Numbered from the stretch's first letter, positions 1-10,080 are shown. The stretch is 44,798 nucleotides of DNA from Zoopage sp. CT-All (GCA_004114245.1 QZWS01000012.1:1-44798); one strand, 5' to 3'. The notes: a model not told the origin generated them from the sequence alone. Made by a program: numbers and translations.

Positions 1-16
1 TGGCCTTCGGATAATA
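1..16 (+). repeat. Partial extra copy of the DIRS terminal repeat
   Basis: TGGCCTTCGGATAATA resembles the last bases of the right terminal repeat (TGGCCTGAAGGATAATA with the internal difference expected from 51-67). It is separated by 34 bp from the left terminal repeat, in inverted orientation to it. It could be the end of a neighbouring element outside the window or part of a terminal hairpin. Confidence 0.4.
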
Positions 17-50
17 AGCTTGAGTCTTCATGTTATTCGACTCTGCCAGC

Positions 51-81
51 TATTATCCTTCAGGCCAGGACCATATATGTG
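51..81 (+). repeat. DIRS left inverted terminal repeat
   Basis: This 31-bp sequence begins TATTATCCTTCAGGC and is the reverse complement of 4243-4273 with a single mismatch (at 4258). It lies 15 bp beyond the recombinase stop codon at 96. Confidence 0.85.
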
Positions 82-95
82 GATCCAGAGCAGAA

Positions 96-1764
96 TTATG
101 AAAGGACCATTGACGTAAAGTTCGTCGCTGTAGCTGCGTTCAAGCGATAGAACTTGTCGAACAGAATGGACGACGACCAATTGCCATGGACAACAACGTC
201 GTCGACACTGGCGCCTTGCTTGATGGCCGCCGTGGAACCGATGGCGCGGGCCTTAGGAATCTTGGCATTCGTAGGCAAGGATAGGCGCTGGCTGATGGAG
301 GAGATGTGTTTGCTGATGCGCTCAGCTCCGATATGCTTGCTTGCGTCCCTGAGATCGCGGATGAGGGGGCGATACTTGATCGAGGGGTCCTTGGGGTGCT
401 CGACCTCGATCTCGTGACCTTGAATGCGACGGAGGTATTCGGCGAGGGTCTTCACGGGGCAAAGGAGAGGGTCATCATGACTCTTGATGGTAATGTACTT
501 GCAGATGCGGCTACCACCGCGTGTCTCCTTCGGAAGCAAGATTGGTAGCACTGCTGCGACCCGATCCACATGGAATTTGTTGTTGGATAGGTCAATGCAC
601 AGAATGTCGTTGGCTCGTAGGAAGCCGCAAGTGCCAAGCAGCCAGCAAAGCTTCTGAGTGAGATTCATAACGCTCAGCTCTTCGTTCGGGCCTTGCTCCT
701 GCAGATACTCGACCACTGGCTTGAGGTCGATGTCCAGTTCCTTCGTGTGCTTAATCTCACGGGTGTTGCATATTTGGGCTTTAGTCCAGCAAGCTCCATC
801 TCTCCATCTATCCATCTTTCCGTTAGAGATGGCGTCTACGCCCATGATCACTTGAGCTGTAAACACTTACACTCATGATCAGAGCCCCTAAGTACACGAT
901 CACTTGAGTCCCTGAGATCATGGTACTCTAGCCCTGAACCATGGAGCTGATAACAAATATTTTATCCAGGTCCATGTTCCGCAGCAATAAAAACCCAACG
1001 TGTGGTTCGGTAGACCCACGTCTTTTTCTCACTGATCTTCCTTACCACTACATTTTCCAAAATATATTTCAACGGGTGCGCAAAGCCTGGAAGAACTGTT
1101 GGAAGTCCGGTTCGTCAAACGCTGACTTGTCCTCGTACATGTGAATGACAGCAGCTTTGTATGCGCTCACAGTGCCTGAGGTCCACTTATTGAGGACGAC
1201 TCCCGATGCGAGCCAGTTGAGCAGTTGGGGAGGTTGTGGTTCCATGGGGTCTACTCCTCGTCCTACCGCCCACTTGATATATCTGTCTTGAGTGGCGGCG
1301 TACTGTTTCAGCTTACGCTTCATCGCTGGGCTGTCGACGATGATGGAAGCGGTAGCGGGGTCCCATCCTTTTGCCATCAGACGTCTCCGCTTATCCTCCA
1401 AGCGCATAATGACCAGTGGGGGTTCTTCTCCAGAATGTCCGGTGCGTTTCCTGGCGCCGGTAGTACTCGATGACGAGGAATCGGGAGAGGTGGTGCTGTC
1501 GACATCATCTTGACTGTTGGGAACCATACCGCTGACGGCCAGTGCGGGGTCACAATTGTCGCCGTGATTCTCTCCTGTTTGATCTTCTGTAGGGCGAGAG
1601 GGATCAGATTCCAAGGTGGGCACAGGTACGTGTTGCCCAAAGGCTTCCAGAGATGCTGTAAGGCGTCGTGTCCGATGGCGCCTGGAGTGGGTTTCCACGT
1701 CATGTAGCGAGGCAGCTGGTGGTTGAGAGGCGATGCGAAGAGATCGACGTGGTGCGGACCCCAC
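96..1764 (-). pseudogene. DIRS tyrosine recombinase, broken between domains
   Basis: The segment 1069-1764 has a Ser/Thr-rich leader and then a SAM-like core-binding domain (YAATQDRYIKWAVGRG, LNWLASGVVLNKWTSGTVSAY). The segment 96-866, in a different frame, has the catalytic domain. It contains LCWLLGTCGFLRANDIL with the first catalytic Arg, KARAIGSTAA with the second conserved Arg, GNWSSS in place of the HxxR-type histidine region, and FDKFY with the candidate nucleophile Tyr. About 200-300 bp between the parts contains stops and no recognisable domain. The N-terminal part overlaps the RNase H frame, as is common in DIRS elements. The enzyme would integrate circular element DNA. Confidence 0.82.
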
Positions 1765-3150
1765 ACTCGATCAATTTTTCCAAAGAACGAGCGATCGATT
1801 GACCACTCCAGCTGTCCTGTCAGTCGTCGAGATGGAGCATCCGCTGGGTTGAAGGCTGATGGGACGTATGTTGTGCGGATCCTCGTCCCCGTCTTCAGAC
1901 ACCAGGTCCATAACGACGTCGCTAGTTCCATCAGTTGCGGTGATCTCGTCCCGCCAAAGTGGTTGATGTAAGCAATCGTGGTGATGTTGTCTGAAATGAT
2001 GTTCACTGTCCGTCCCTTGACCTCTGGTCGCTTCAAGGCAATGAACGCTGTCATCAATTCTTTGTAGTTGATGTGTCGTGGTGCAGCTTTGGTGTCCATG
2101 AGCCGCTGTAAGAGCGGTTGTTGATCACCACTCCCCATCCTGAGTCCGAAGCATCGGTGTAAATGTCCACCTGTGGGTTGGACACAATCCATGACAGCCC
2201 GTTCCACTGTTGAAGGTGGGTGCGCCACCACATGAGTTCCTCCGTTGCTGCTGGGGTGGCAGAGAGATCGATTCCTCCCAGGATGATCCCGATTTCAGTG
2301 CATGGATCTTGGCCGCCTGCAGATGTTGGACCTTGAGACGAGCTGGAAAGACAGCTGCTGTCATGGCAATGGCCTTGCCGATGAACGATGAGAGCTGGCG
2401 AATTGTGCATGTGCCCTTGTTGAACAGCTTGGATGCTTCTCTCCGAACGTCTCGGATCTTCGGTCCAGGAATCTTCAACGTCATTGAGACTGTGTCGATC
2501 TCGAACCCTAGGTGCTGTATGGTCTGTGATGGTGTCAGACTGGACTTGGCTTCCTTGATCAAGAAGCCCAGGCTCTTCAGTTTGAGTTGAACCATCTTCG
2601 TGGCCTCGATTGAGAGCTCCTTCGTGGCTGCCGCGATTAGCAGGTCGTCCAGATATGCTGATATCCTGATCCCCTTCCTCCGAGCCCAACGGAGAAGAGG
2701 CCTGAGTACCTTGGTGAACACGAGGGGAGCCAGCGAGAGACCGAATGGCAGGACCTTGAACTGGTACAGTTGATTGCGCCATTGAAACTGCAGGTATCGC
2801 CGAGAGGAGGGATGAATCGGTACGTGCAGGAAGGCGTCGCTCAGGTCTATAGAGGTCAAATAATCCTTTGGGTTTATTAAATGGCAAACGTGTTGGATCG
2901 TCTCCATTTTGAAGTGCTGTACCGGAAGAAACTGGTTCAGTGCTCGAAGGTTGAGGACGGGTCGCAGGTCCCCCGTCTTCTTGGGAATGACGAACAGTGG
3001 GCTTGTAAAACCAGGCCCACTCGCGCATTCTATTGCTCCCTTGGACAGCAAAGCGGACACTTCTTTGTCCATGACCGCCATCGCCTCCTGAGACAGGGGA
3101 TGAGACTGTCGCGGAATGGTCGAGACTGGAGGGCGTGTCTCGAACGGCAC
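1377..3150 (-). pseudogene. DIRS reverse transcriptase-RNase H, frameshifted
   Basis: The RT occupies the frame starting near 3150, although that frame stays open somewhat upstream of it. Visible RT motifs include SPLFVIPKKTGDLRPVLNLR, SIDLSDAFLHVPI, LPFGLSLAP and AYLDDLLIAA, the last being the YLDD catalytic box. The frame shifts near 2270; the first RNase H segment (YTDASDSGWG, first catalytic Asp) is read in another frame. It shifts again near 2100, into the frame ending at 1377, which carries HINYKELMTAF, the catalytic Asp in ISDNITTIAYIN, and VPSAFNPADAPSRR. A DIRS-specific region (PWNLIPLALQKI) follows. Three frames are needed for one polyprotein, so it is inactive as read. Confidence 0.85.
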
Positions 3151-3212
3151 TCTGTATCCCTCCTGAATTATGTCCAGGATGCTGCGGTCGTCGGTAGTAA
3201 TCCGCCATTGCT

Positions 3213-4093
3213 CTAAGAATCCTTGGAGGCGGCCCCCGACTCTGGGGAGCGGTCGTTCCTTCTGCCGCGGCTCCTGCCTCGTTGACGGCTGTCCCCCCGT
3301 CGTTTGCTTCTTTCCCTGCGAAAAGAAGCGCCGCGGTCGTTGTTGCTGTCGTGGTGTTTGAAATTGTCGCGCGGCGTCGAGTCCCGTTGAGCGCCGCGCT
3401 TGTCGCTGTTGAATTTAGCGTCCTTCTGATAGCTGTTGGGCTGTCGGGGTTTGAAGGCGCTTGCGAGAGCCTTGAAAGACTTGACCTCTTCCTGGAACTG
3501 TTTGGGGTCCACGAGGTGAAGGGCGTCGTCTTTGTATGTGGTGCCCTGAGAGGCACGCAGGTTGTCCAAACGCATGGTGTTGATCCTGCCTGCCACTGCT
3601 GCGAGATTATCTCGTATGAGTTTGCCGAATGTTGTGCACCATTCCACCATGTCCTCGTCCTCCATGGACCAAGCTTGATGTAGGAACAGATCAACTGGTC
3701 GGGTGAGGTGAGCGATCCGCTTCTGGAGTGCTCGGAGTTGGGTGTCATGGTTCTTCTCAGCGGCCGAGCTATGGATGATGTTTGGAACCTTGGGAGGCTC
3801 ATATCCCCCCACAGCGTCGTTCTTTGGGATCTTCCGAAGCTGCTCCCAGAACTCCTCGTCGGAGAGGTCCTTTTTGAAGAGGAACAGAAGGTCGTAAGGT
3901 CGAATCGCAGGGTACTTTGCGGCTTCAGAGTCGGAAGGGTAGTACGTGGTAGGTGCGATCTGATCTTGGATCTGAGGATCCCGGTCAACGTTGGAGGCGT
4001 GCTGGAGGCGTGCTGGAGGCGAGCAATCTGGTCGCCCATACGAGCGATTTGCTCTTGAAGAAGCTGAATGGTGTCATGGGTCGATGTATTCAT
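3213..4093 (-). pseudogene. DIRS gag-like ORF, frameshifted
   Basis: The likely start at 4093 opens a short heptad-like stretch (MNTSTHDTIQLLQEQIARMG). The reading frame then breaks near 3993-4014, where an 11-bp unit (GGAGGCGTGCT) is tandemly duplicated. Downstream the frame ending at 3213 continues with an acidic/aromatic stretch and then a basic Arg/Ser/Gly-rich C-terminus (RRGDSRQRGRSRGRR) typical of a nucleic-acid-binding gag tail. No CCHC zinc knuckle is visible. The C-terminus overlaps the upstream reach of the RT frame. Presumed role: nucleocapsid or particle protein of the element. Confidence 0.65.
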
Positions 4094-4242
4094 GGGTGAA
4101 TGTGTGAAGTCAAATGATTGCGGGTCAGTCCCTGGCGAAACAAAAGATGATCTGTACTATTGGCTCAAGAGCAGAATTTATTCATTCTTTCCCCTTACGG
4201 GTAGTTTCTGGATTTTCGCGTATCATCAATAAAAGAAGATTA

Positions 4243-4273
4243 CACATATATGGTCCTAGCCTGAAGGATAATA
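4243..4273 (-). repeat. DIRS right inverted terminal repeat
   Basis: Reverse-complement partner of 51-81, ending GCCTGAAGGATAATA. It lies about 150 bp upstream of the gag start codon at 4093 and marks the 5' end of the element in its own orientation. Confidence 0.85.
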
Positions 4274-5238
4274 TACCTGTACTGGTTGCGAGAGAGTGTT
4301 GATTGAGTGGGACAATGGCATCCTGGGATTTGCAGCTGCCATCAGCTCAGCAGACCCACAGCGCATGTATGACAGTGTCCCCCTCCCCGTCGCGCTACTT
4401 CTTTTCCTCACTCGCTCACCCACTCACTCACCTAGACACACAGACACACTCACGCAATGCACCCACACATAGACACCTAGACACATAGACGTATAGATAC
4501 ATAGACACATAGACACACACGCTGCTCACTCAACCATACAGACAAACACCCAAGCACTCTAGCCTGATATCAAAAACCACCGGCCCATTCAAGTACCCAC
4601 ACATAGACATACACATAGACATATAGCCGCACAGACACAACCATCACCGCTACGACTGAAATCGCCGCCACAACACTGAAACCGCCACCACCAACACTGC
4701 AACCGCAGCCACTGCCACAGTCCCCATGACGATCTATCTCAAAATCGTATCTGTCTGCTCTCCGCCCTTCATAAGCCGCGAAGGCAGACGCCAGATGATA
4801 CGAGCAACATTCCGCGATCGCGATGGCAAGCAACACAATATGCTGCTGGTATTTCTAGAGGAGGAGGATGGCGAATGCCAGCGGGTCTGGCAGATGTTGG
4901 TAACTCTAAGCCAGCAAGCCCTTGACTTGTTGATGCAAGTGGTAGGTGAATGACTACTCTTCCTACCTCAGCCGTGAAACCAACCTGGATACGATGCACA
5001 TGGAGCTGCATCTGCACAGTATCGTAATATTACCCAGGCCAGATGTCGAAGTGCAGGTTGCCAGCAAATTCGCGGGGAGGCGGTCGCAGGACCATAAGGA
5101 CGACAGTAGCAGGGTTTTTTATTTTTTTTTTATCCTTCTAGCTTTTATATTTTTTGAAATATGCATTTTGCAGACCCGCTGTCCATATCCGTTACACCTA
5201 TGATAATACTCTTTCGAATTCGTTCGCATGTTCATAGT
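4274..5238. repeat. Dispersed repeat family 1, copy A
   Basis: Homologous to copies at 26731-28240 (B) and 35186-37420 (C). It starts immediately at the DIRS right end and has the common 5' motif CAATGGCATCC..CAGCTGCCATCAGC. An ACACATAG-type tandem tract (about 4430-4530) follows, then CCACCA/ACCGC-rich sequence. A plus-strand coding-like segment (4726-4953, with EEEDGECQRVWQMLV, continuing in another frame with TMHMELHLHS), a T-rich tract and the conserved tail CGCTGTCCATATCCGTTACA complete it. Similarity to B and C stops at about 5238, exactly where a MITE-like element begins. Confidence 0.8.
4726..5140 (+). pseudogene. ORF remnant carried by dispersed repeat family 1
   Basis: This is a plus-strand reading of about 75 codons (4726-4953), followed after a stop and frameshift by about 55 codons (4946-5140). 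The corresponding peptides in copies B and C stay recognisable: FISREGRR, EEEDGECQRV and MELHLHSVVI recur with largely conservative changes. B and C carry stops or frameshifts at different places. I do not recognise the family. Frame-preserving similarity over three copies suggests that the progenitor unit once encoded a short acidic protein, but the reading could also be incidental in a non-coding repeat. Confidence 0.35.
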
Positions 5239-5527
5239 TAGGGATTGGAAAACCGGTCAAAGACCCTGTGCCGGTCAAAAGTTAGCAGAATATGAATGGA
5301 ACCGGTCAAAACCGCCGGTCAACGGGCTCTCAGCTGTCTAGCCAATCACAAGCTTCGGTAGCCGACTTTAGTTCTGCTTTTTGATGCTTCATTGAGTCTT
5401 TCTGCTCGCTGAATGTCGAGATTCTTGACAAGAAAAGAACCGCCGGTTAAAAATTAGTGGCGGTCAGTTCTTTGGCGCAGAAAAATGGTCGAGACCGCGG
5501 TGCGCCGAGAAACGGTTCCAACCCCTA
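5239..5527. mobile_element. hAT-like MITE with CCGGTC motifs
   Basis: This 289-bp segment begins TAGGGATTGGAA and ends TTCCAACCCCTA, giving imperfect 12-bp terminal inverted repeats of the TAGGGNTTGGAA type, like many hAT termini. The left boundary coincides with the point where dispersed repeat copy A loses similarity to B and C. Several ACCGGTCAAA / CCGCCGGT motifs sit just inside both ends. There is no coding capacity. I could not find an 8-bp target duplication, so the superfamily call is tentative. Confidence 0.55.
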
Positions 5528-5880
5528 GGCACCACGTTTGGTTGTAATCCTAACGTGTTTATGGCTGGTAAGGTCCCAACGACGATGTCTCAAGACGATA
5601 CTCAGTTCCCGCCAGAACCTTGTAGCATTGTGCTCCATGTCCGCGCCTTCGCGGTGAACGAGAGAGTGGGCAATCTTCTTCTTGCTTGAGGGTGACGCAA
5701 AACCAGTTTTTCTCACAAATGCAACATGGTCGGTGCGGCCTTAAGGCAGTCCTCATTGTGGCCAACGACAATATCCGGCGGTTAATGTTTCAAGAGTGCT
5801 GGTTCCGTAGGCTTCTTTTCCTTGACGTGCTACTTATTTAGAAGGCAACTTCTGAGCCTCCACGACCGAAAAGTCGTGGA
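5528..5880. other. Gene-free stretch
   Basis: Only short overlapping reading frames on the minus strand, with no recognisable motif, repeat or RNA gene. Confidence 0.5.
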
Positions 5881-5889
5881 ACAAGGTCA

Positions 5890-6730
5890 CTGGTACCCTT
5901 TCAATACAATCAACAGTATAATGTTGCCCTGGATCGAGAGATAACGGTTTCCATGCAGCGTTCCCATGCTCACGGTCATTTCTTGCGTTGCTTCCGACAG
6001 GACGGGTAAGACAACAGCGTTGTCAAACGGGCTGGCGGTCAAAGAGCTCAAACATAATGCCTTTTACGTGCATCACCTTTTGGAAAGATTTATTGCTGAA
6101 TACCGCACAGTAGCCACTTCTAGTGACAAGATCAAGCCGTGTTGATCATCTGAGCAAGGTTGTCAAAGAAAGTTGTCCGTCGTCAACAAACATGTAGTTC
6201 ACACTGCGCCATTCCATTACCTCTCCGCAGGAAGTGACTTCAAATCTTGCGACGTGACAGCATGAGATGAACACTTTCTCCTTCAGCAAAGTGCCGCCTG
6301 GTTCCTCCTGTCTCATTAATAGGTCTCGAGAGCCGGTAGTCGACAAAACAGTTTGCTGGCACAGGGTCATAAAACGCTCCTACAAAATATTTCGCTGCAA
6401 GAAATCCCTGTACCCACACACCAGAACAGGTGGAGCGCGTGAAAGGATGGCCAGCGTGAATGACATATCAAACTCGACTTCGGCATGAAATACATTGGCT
6501 GAGGGATATGCCTCTGCAACGAATTCCTGGTCAAAGTCTAGCTCTATGATCTCAGTTTGAGAAGAGAGCTCTGCTGTGCCCGTGCTCATAGTGAACCCAA
6601 CATCAACAGCAAGACCCATGGATGCAGCCCAGATCGAAGCCATAGCCTTGCAAAGTTGAGAGTCGGTGCGCTCCATGACGCCGCAGTATGGGTGCCATTT
6701 TTGGCAGATATTTGCTTATCAAAGTGCCGT
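5890..6730. repeat. Old duplicated block 1, copy 1
   Basis: Diverged but colinear with 38960-39770. Shared landmarks include TAGCCACTTCTAGTG, GAGCAAGGTTGTCAAAG, ACATCAACAGCAAGAYCCATG and GATGCAGCCCAGATCGA. The minus-strand readings of the two copies share short peptides (for example around KVMHVKG / NVMQMKS, and FELF / LELF), broken by stops. It probably derives from an ancient protein-coding gene that I cannot name. The sequence after 6730 loses clear similarity until block 2 at about 8835. Confidence 0.6.
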
Positions 6731-6949
6731 CCATTAGCAAGCGGTAAGACACTGGTTGAGCTTGAGCTGCCATTCTCGCTCTCGCTTGTCAAGGAAACGG
6801 AGGGAAATCATCGTCACTGCCGCGGTTAAAGCTGCAATGTCATCCTCGCGGGTAGCATCCAGTAGCATGACAACGATAATGAGGACGATCCCCAGGCTTT
6901 TGCTGCGCCACAGAGTAGCTACATCCGCCTAACGCTCTCCTTTTGTTTC

Positions 6950-8830
6950 TAAAAATCCTCTTTGCAACTGGAAAGTAGCGATCCAGAGTACTTCTGCTGT
7001 CCATCCTTCTTCACCTCCTTCCAGTTAATGCCAAGAGAAAACTGCCTTGGCTTTCTGATCCTCTCCTTCCATACCAGATTAATCCACTCTTGATCTTCTT
7101 CAGGTTGGTAAGAGAGCTGCATTTTCGAGCCCCGTTGATTGAGAGGGTATGAATCTCAGGCGGAGTATTGCCTCCTCTTGTACAATCGAATGTTGATATA
7201 GCGACCACCGGTTTGGTAACTGGGCACATAAAGTCCCCGACAAGCTCGAGTGGCGAAAACGACCACGATATAAAGGACTGAAGGGGCGAGTGAACGTGCC
7301 TGATCATGACTGACGATGTCGTCACAGGTGGTTGCTTCCTTCTCATGAGTTGTAGCCGTGCTTGTGGTGAAGGTTGCTTCTGGGGGCTTGTTGCGACTGG
7401 TGTATCTCAGACATGTCCCCTTGCAGTCATGATTTAGAAGACTGTTGCAGTATGGAAGCAGTCCGAGATTGAACATGTCCGCAGATAATGATAGGCTAAT
7501 GTTTGATGGAGCGCATGCCTTTGCGACTACATCGTGAGATCCTGTCGGTATGACTGCGCTTGTAGCGGTTTTGCGTACAAGGACCAGCCAAATCCATATC
7601 CATGATTGCAAAACGATTGCCGTCTTCCATCGTACACGCCGTTGTTGCCATCATTGAAAAACAAGATCTGGCGGTTCTAAGAAGGCATCTATGACTCCGA
7701 TTACTTGAAGCGATAGATGTGGGTTCAGCAATACTGCCGGTTTGACGAGATGACAGATGTGCTGCTTTGTAAGTACTGCAAGTTGAGAGCCGCTGAAGTG
7801 GCCATGGGCAGAGATCGATGGGGTGACACTCTGAGGCTGCTAGTAATACATCCAGACAACAGTGTAGTTATGTCAGCTGGCTGGCATCACCTAATCAGGC
7901 TATGGTTCCTTGAGCCCTCATGACAGTCAAGATGTACCTCATCTAAGTAGCAAGAGTCATCCTTTGTGACATCGTCGCAGATGCTCACATAATCCAAGTT
8001 GCCCGCTCATAAAGATCCGACATGGAGTTTATGTTCATGAGACCCGATATCATGTCCGAGTTCACTGCTGGAAAAAGGATCGGAAGCTGTGAGGACGAGC
8101 TGCTCATATTCGCAATGGCACTCTGCGATTCCCTCAGCGTGGTCCTGGCCTTGGCACAACCATCAAAATTGATCAAAGCTACTGTAGCCCGATCTAATAA
8201 AGAATAAGACATCGAGGTTAGGCATACTACAATCGGAAGCAGAGTGTGCGTTTTGAGAATATCAATAAATTTCCTTTAGCAAGAGCGTCTACTTACTCCC
8301 AACAACTGCCTGCGTCGACGCTGAATTGTTGCTCCAGGCTGTTTGATTCGAGTCTTCCGTGACGGTGTCGCCAATGCCGGCACCATTGTACAGTACGTGA
8401 CCGATGCTTTAGGTTGCTTTCGGCTCTAGCCGGCAGTATCCACGGATGACTTCGCGCGTTTTGATGTGGGGTTTGCCTTTGACACGTTCGAGAGGTTCGA
8501 CGGTATGACGATGGTCGCTTGGCAGTGATCCGCTACCGAGGGTGAGTTCCGCCCTTTTGATTCTGCATTAGCACAAGATTTCCGCACAGGACTGGTAATC
8601 AATCCGGTTGGTGTCGTAGACATTTGGACTGCCAGCGGTCTTCGTGAGGGTCCTGCCGAAGCTGAAAGAAGGGTGCCTACAGCTGCTATCTTTGCTACAC
8701 GGACGAGCTTGCCTCCTGGCAGTTCCTGTCCTCAGCCAACATAGGTGCATGCACAGCACTGTCTGGTCGAATTATAGAACCGTGGGGGACTCAATCCCGT
8801 TTTTCGCCCTTTCCTGCCAGATCCTGTAAT
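6950..8830. other. Gene-free stretch with a possible WD40 scrap
   Basis: No intact gene. A plus-strand reading at 7717-7923 ends with a phrase resembling a WD40 blade (LVIHPDNSVVMSAGWHHLIR then LW), so part of this DNA may be another decayed WD40 gene. The remaining readings on both strands are short and unrecognisable. Confidence 0.3.
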
Positions 8831-8834
8831 TATT

Positions 8835-9975
8835 CAGCTATTTGTTCGACGTTGATAGCAGAGACATAGCGGTCAACTGTCTGCGTTCATTGCTCTGCAT
8901 AAAACGATAGCAACAGCGCGTACATCCGTGTAGTCTTCCTTACCGGTCGAGGACATTCCGCAATCCACAGATAATGATGTGGTGTTCTTGATCCAGTGTC
9001 CGATGATAGCGGTGTGGCTCAAGATGGTGCTGCACTTGGCACGAGTGACTGATGAGCGCCCACTCTAGGATGGGGAATGTAGTTTCGCCTAGTCGAGTCC
9101 CATGGCAGGATGTCTGATTGCCATACTATGTGCTTCAAGAATAGAAAAAAGAGTTTCCCGAGAAGAACGTCTGAGAAGAACATGGGTGCCTTGCTGTTGC
9201 CGATTCCACTGAAGCATCCAGGAGAGCAACAGCGAAGTAACTATGCGCTGACGGCGTTACCTCTTGACCGCTAGTCCATGACTCTGAAGCACGACTTAAT
9301 GGCTGGCCAGTACTCCTGCAGCTCCTGCTCCATAGTCCTAGCCTTTGCTTTTACAGACTTGCTAAAGCACGTCCTAGTGCTCCGGGTCCTTGCTGCGCCA
9401 GTGACGCGGTCACCTGGCTATAAGACTATCGTAGGCAGCCAGCGGCGGATTCAACGATGGGGCAGTTGCCCTGCTGCTAATTGGGGTTGGGTGCCTGTGT
9501 TCCCGATAGATGCCTTGCACCCTCCTGTCCCGAGTGTTTGCTGCTGTAATGGCCAGGCCTGGCTCTGCTGGACTTGAACATGTTCAGAAGGAGGAGGCTC
9601 TGCATTAGACAGAGAGCAGATAGGCTACTTCAGATGGTGTGAATGTGGTTAGCGGAGCACATAGACAAAGAGACAAACAAGAGGCGCGATGAGGAAAGAG
9701 TAAAGCGTGATGACGAGATAAACTTACGACGGACAAGACGCTGATGAGCAGGCTGTTGTGCGGCATGGTGTTTTGGTTGCGGGGCTGGTCAGAGGCGCTG
9801 ATGTGCCTATTGTCTGCGAGAGGCAGAGTAGGAGGAGAGGTGAGACAGAGAGAGCGACAGAGCGACAGAGAGAGGCAGAGTCAGAGCGCAAGAGGAGAGC
9901 GAGAACGAGAAGAGGATGAGAAGAGGATTCGAGGTTGAGAGAGAAGATGCCGTGTCGGTGGAGAATGCTCAAAGA
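8835..9975 (-). repeat. Duplicated block 2, copy E
   Basis: Colinear with 40075-41275 (copy F, at the high end of identity in this window) and more distantly with the right parts of 12200-13090 (D) and 36760-37420 (C). Shared landmarks are TCTTCCTTACCGGTCGAGGA, TTGCTGTTGCCGATTC and GTGACGCGGTCACCTGGCTA. On the minus strand it has a pyrimidine-rich leader and an ATG at about 9765 in good context. A short hydrophobic exon (MPHNSLLISVLSVV) follows, then GTAAGT, then a possible acceptor near 9600. Downstream coding is interrupted by stops. Confidence 0.6.
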
Positions 9976-10080
9976 GACAGGAGAAAAATACGTGTTCAAG
10001 AAAGAGTTGACCGAGCTTGAGGGGCTGTGTGGGCCTGTGGCTCTTGTAGCCTCCTGAGCTGAACATGGCTGGCTGCAAAG
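9890..10080 (-). pseudogene. Truncated N-terminus of a STAND/WD40 family gene
   Basis: The minus-strand peptide FSSGGYKSHRPTQPLKLGQL, starting near 10066, matches the arrangement of FRSGGYRSHSLQVPHALELI at 31170 in the STAND pseudogene. The family resemblance ends after about 30 residues, where block 2 copy E takes over. The upstream DNA (10080-10560) is also shared with 31180-31640. This is therefore the 5' end of a paralogue, cut off by rearrangement. Confidence 0.45.

Larger units (their letters stand above)
51..4273 (-). mobile_element. DIRS-type tyrosine-recombinase retrotransposon, decayed
   Basis: The minus strand carries, in DIRS order, a gag-like region, a reverse transcriptase with a YLDD active-site motif, an RNase H and a tyrosine recombinase. 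The whole is enclosed by 31-bp inverted repeats at 51-81 and 4243-4273 with one mismatch. DIRS elements use a tyrosine recombinase instead of a DDE integrase and normally leave no target-site duplication; I see none here. Frames break at least in gag, between RT and RNase H, inside RNase H, and between the two recombinase domains, so this copy is unlikely to be autonomous. The right end abuts a dispersed repeat that starts at 4274. I saw no internal complementary region with certainty. Confidence 0.88.

Noticed and set aside
2054-4093. A 679-codon open frame across the DIRS element on the minus strand
   Set aside because: Only its first ~35 and last ~60 codons match gag and RNase H; the middle is out of frame with the recognisable gag and RT sequence, so it is not one real protein.
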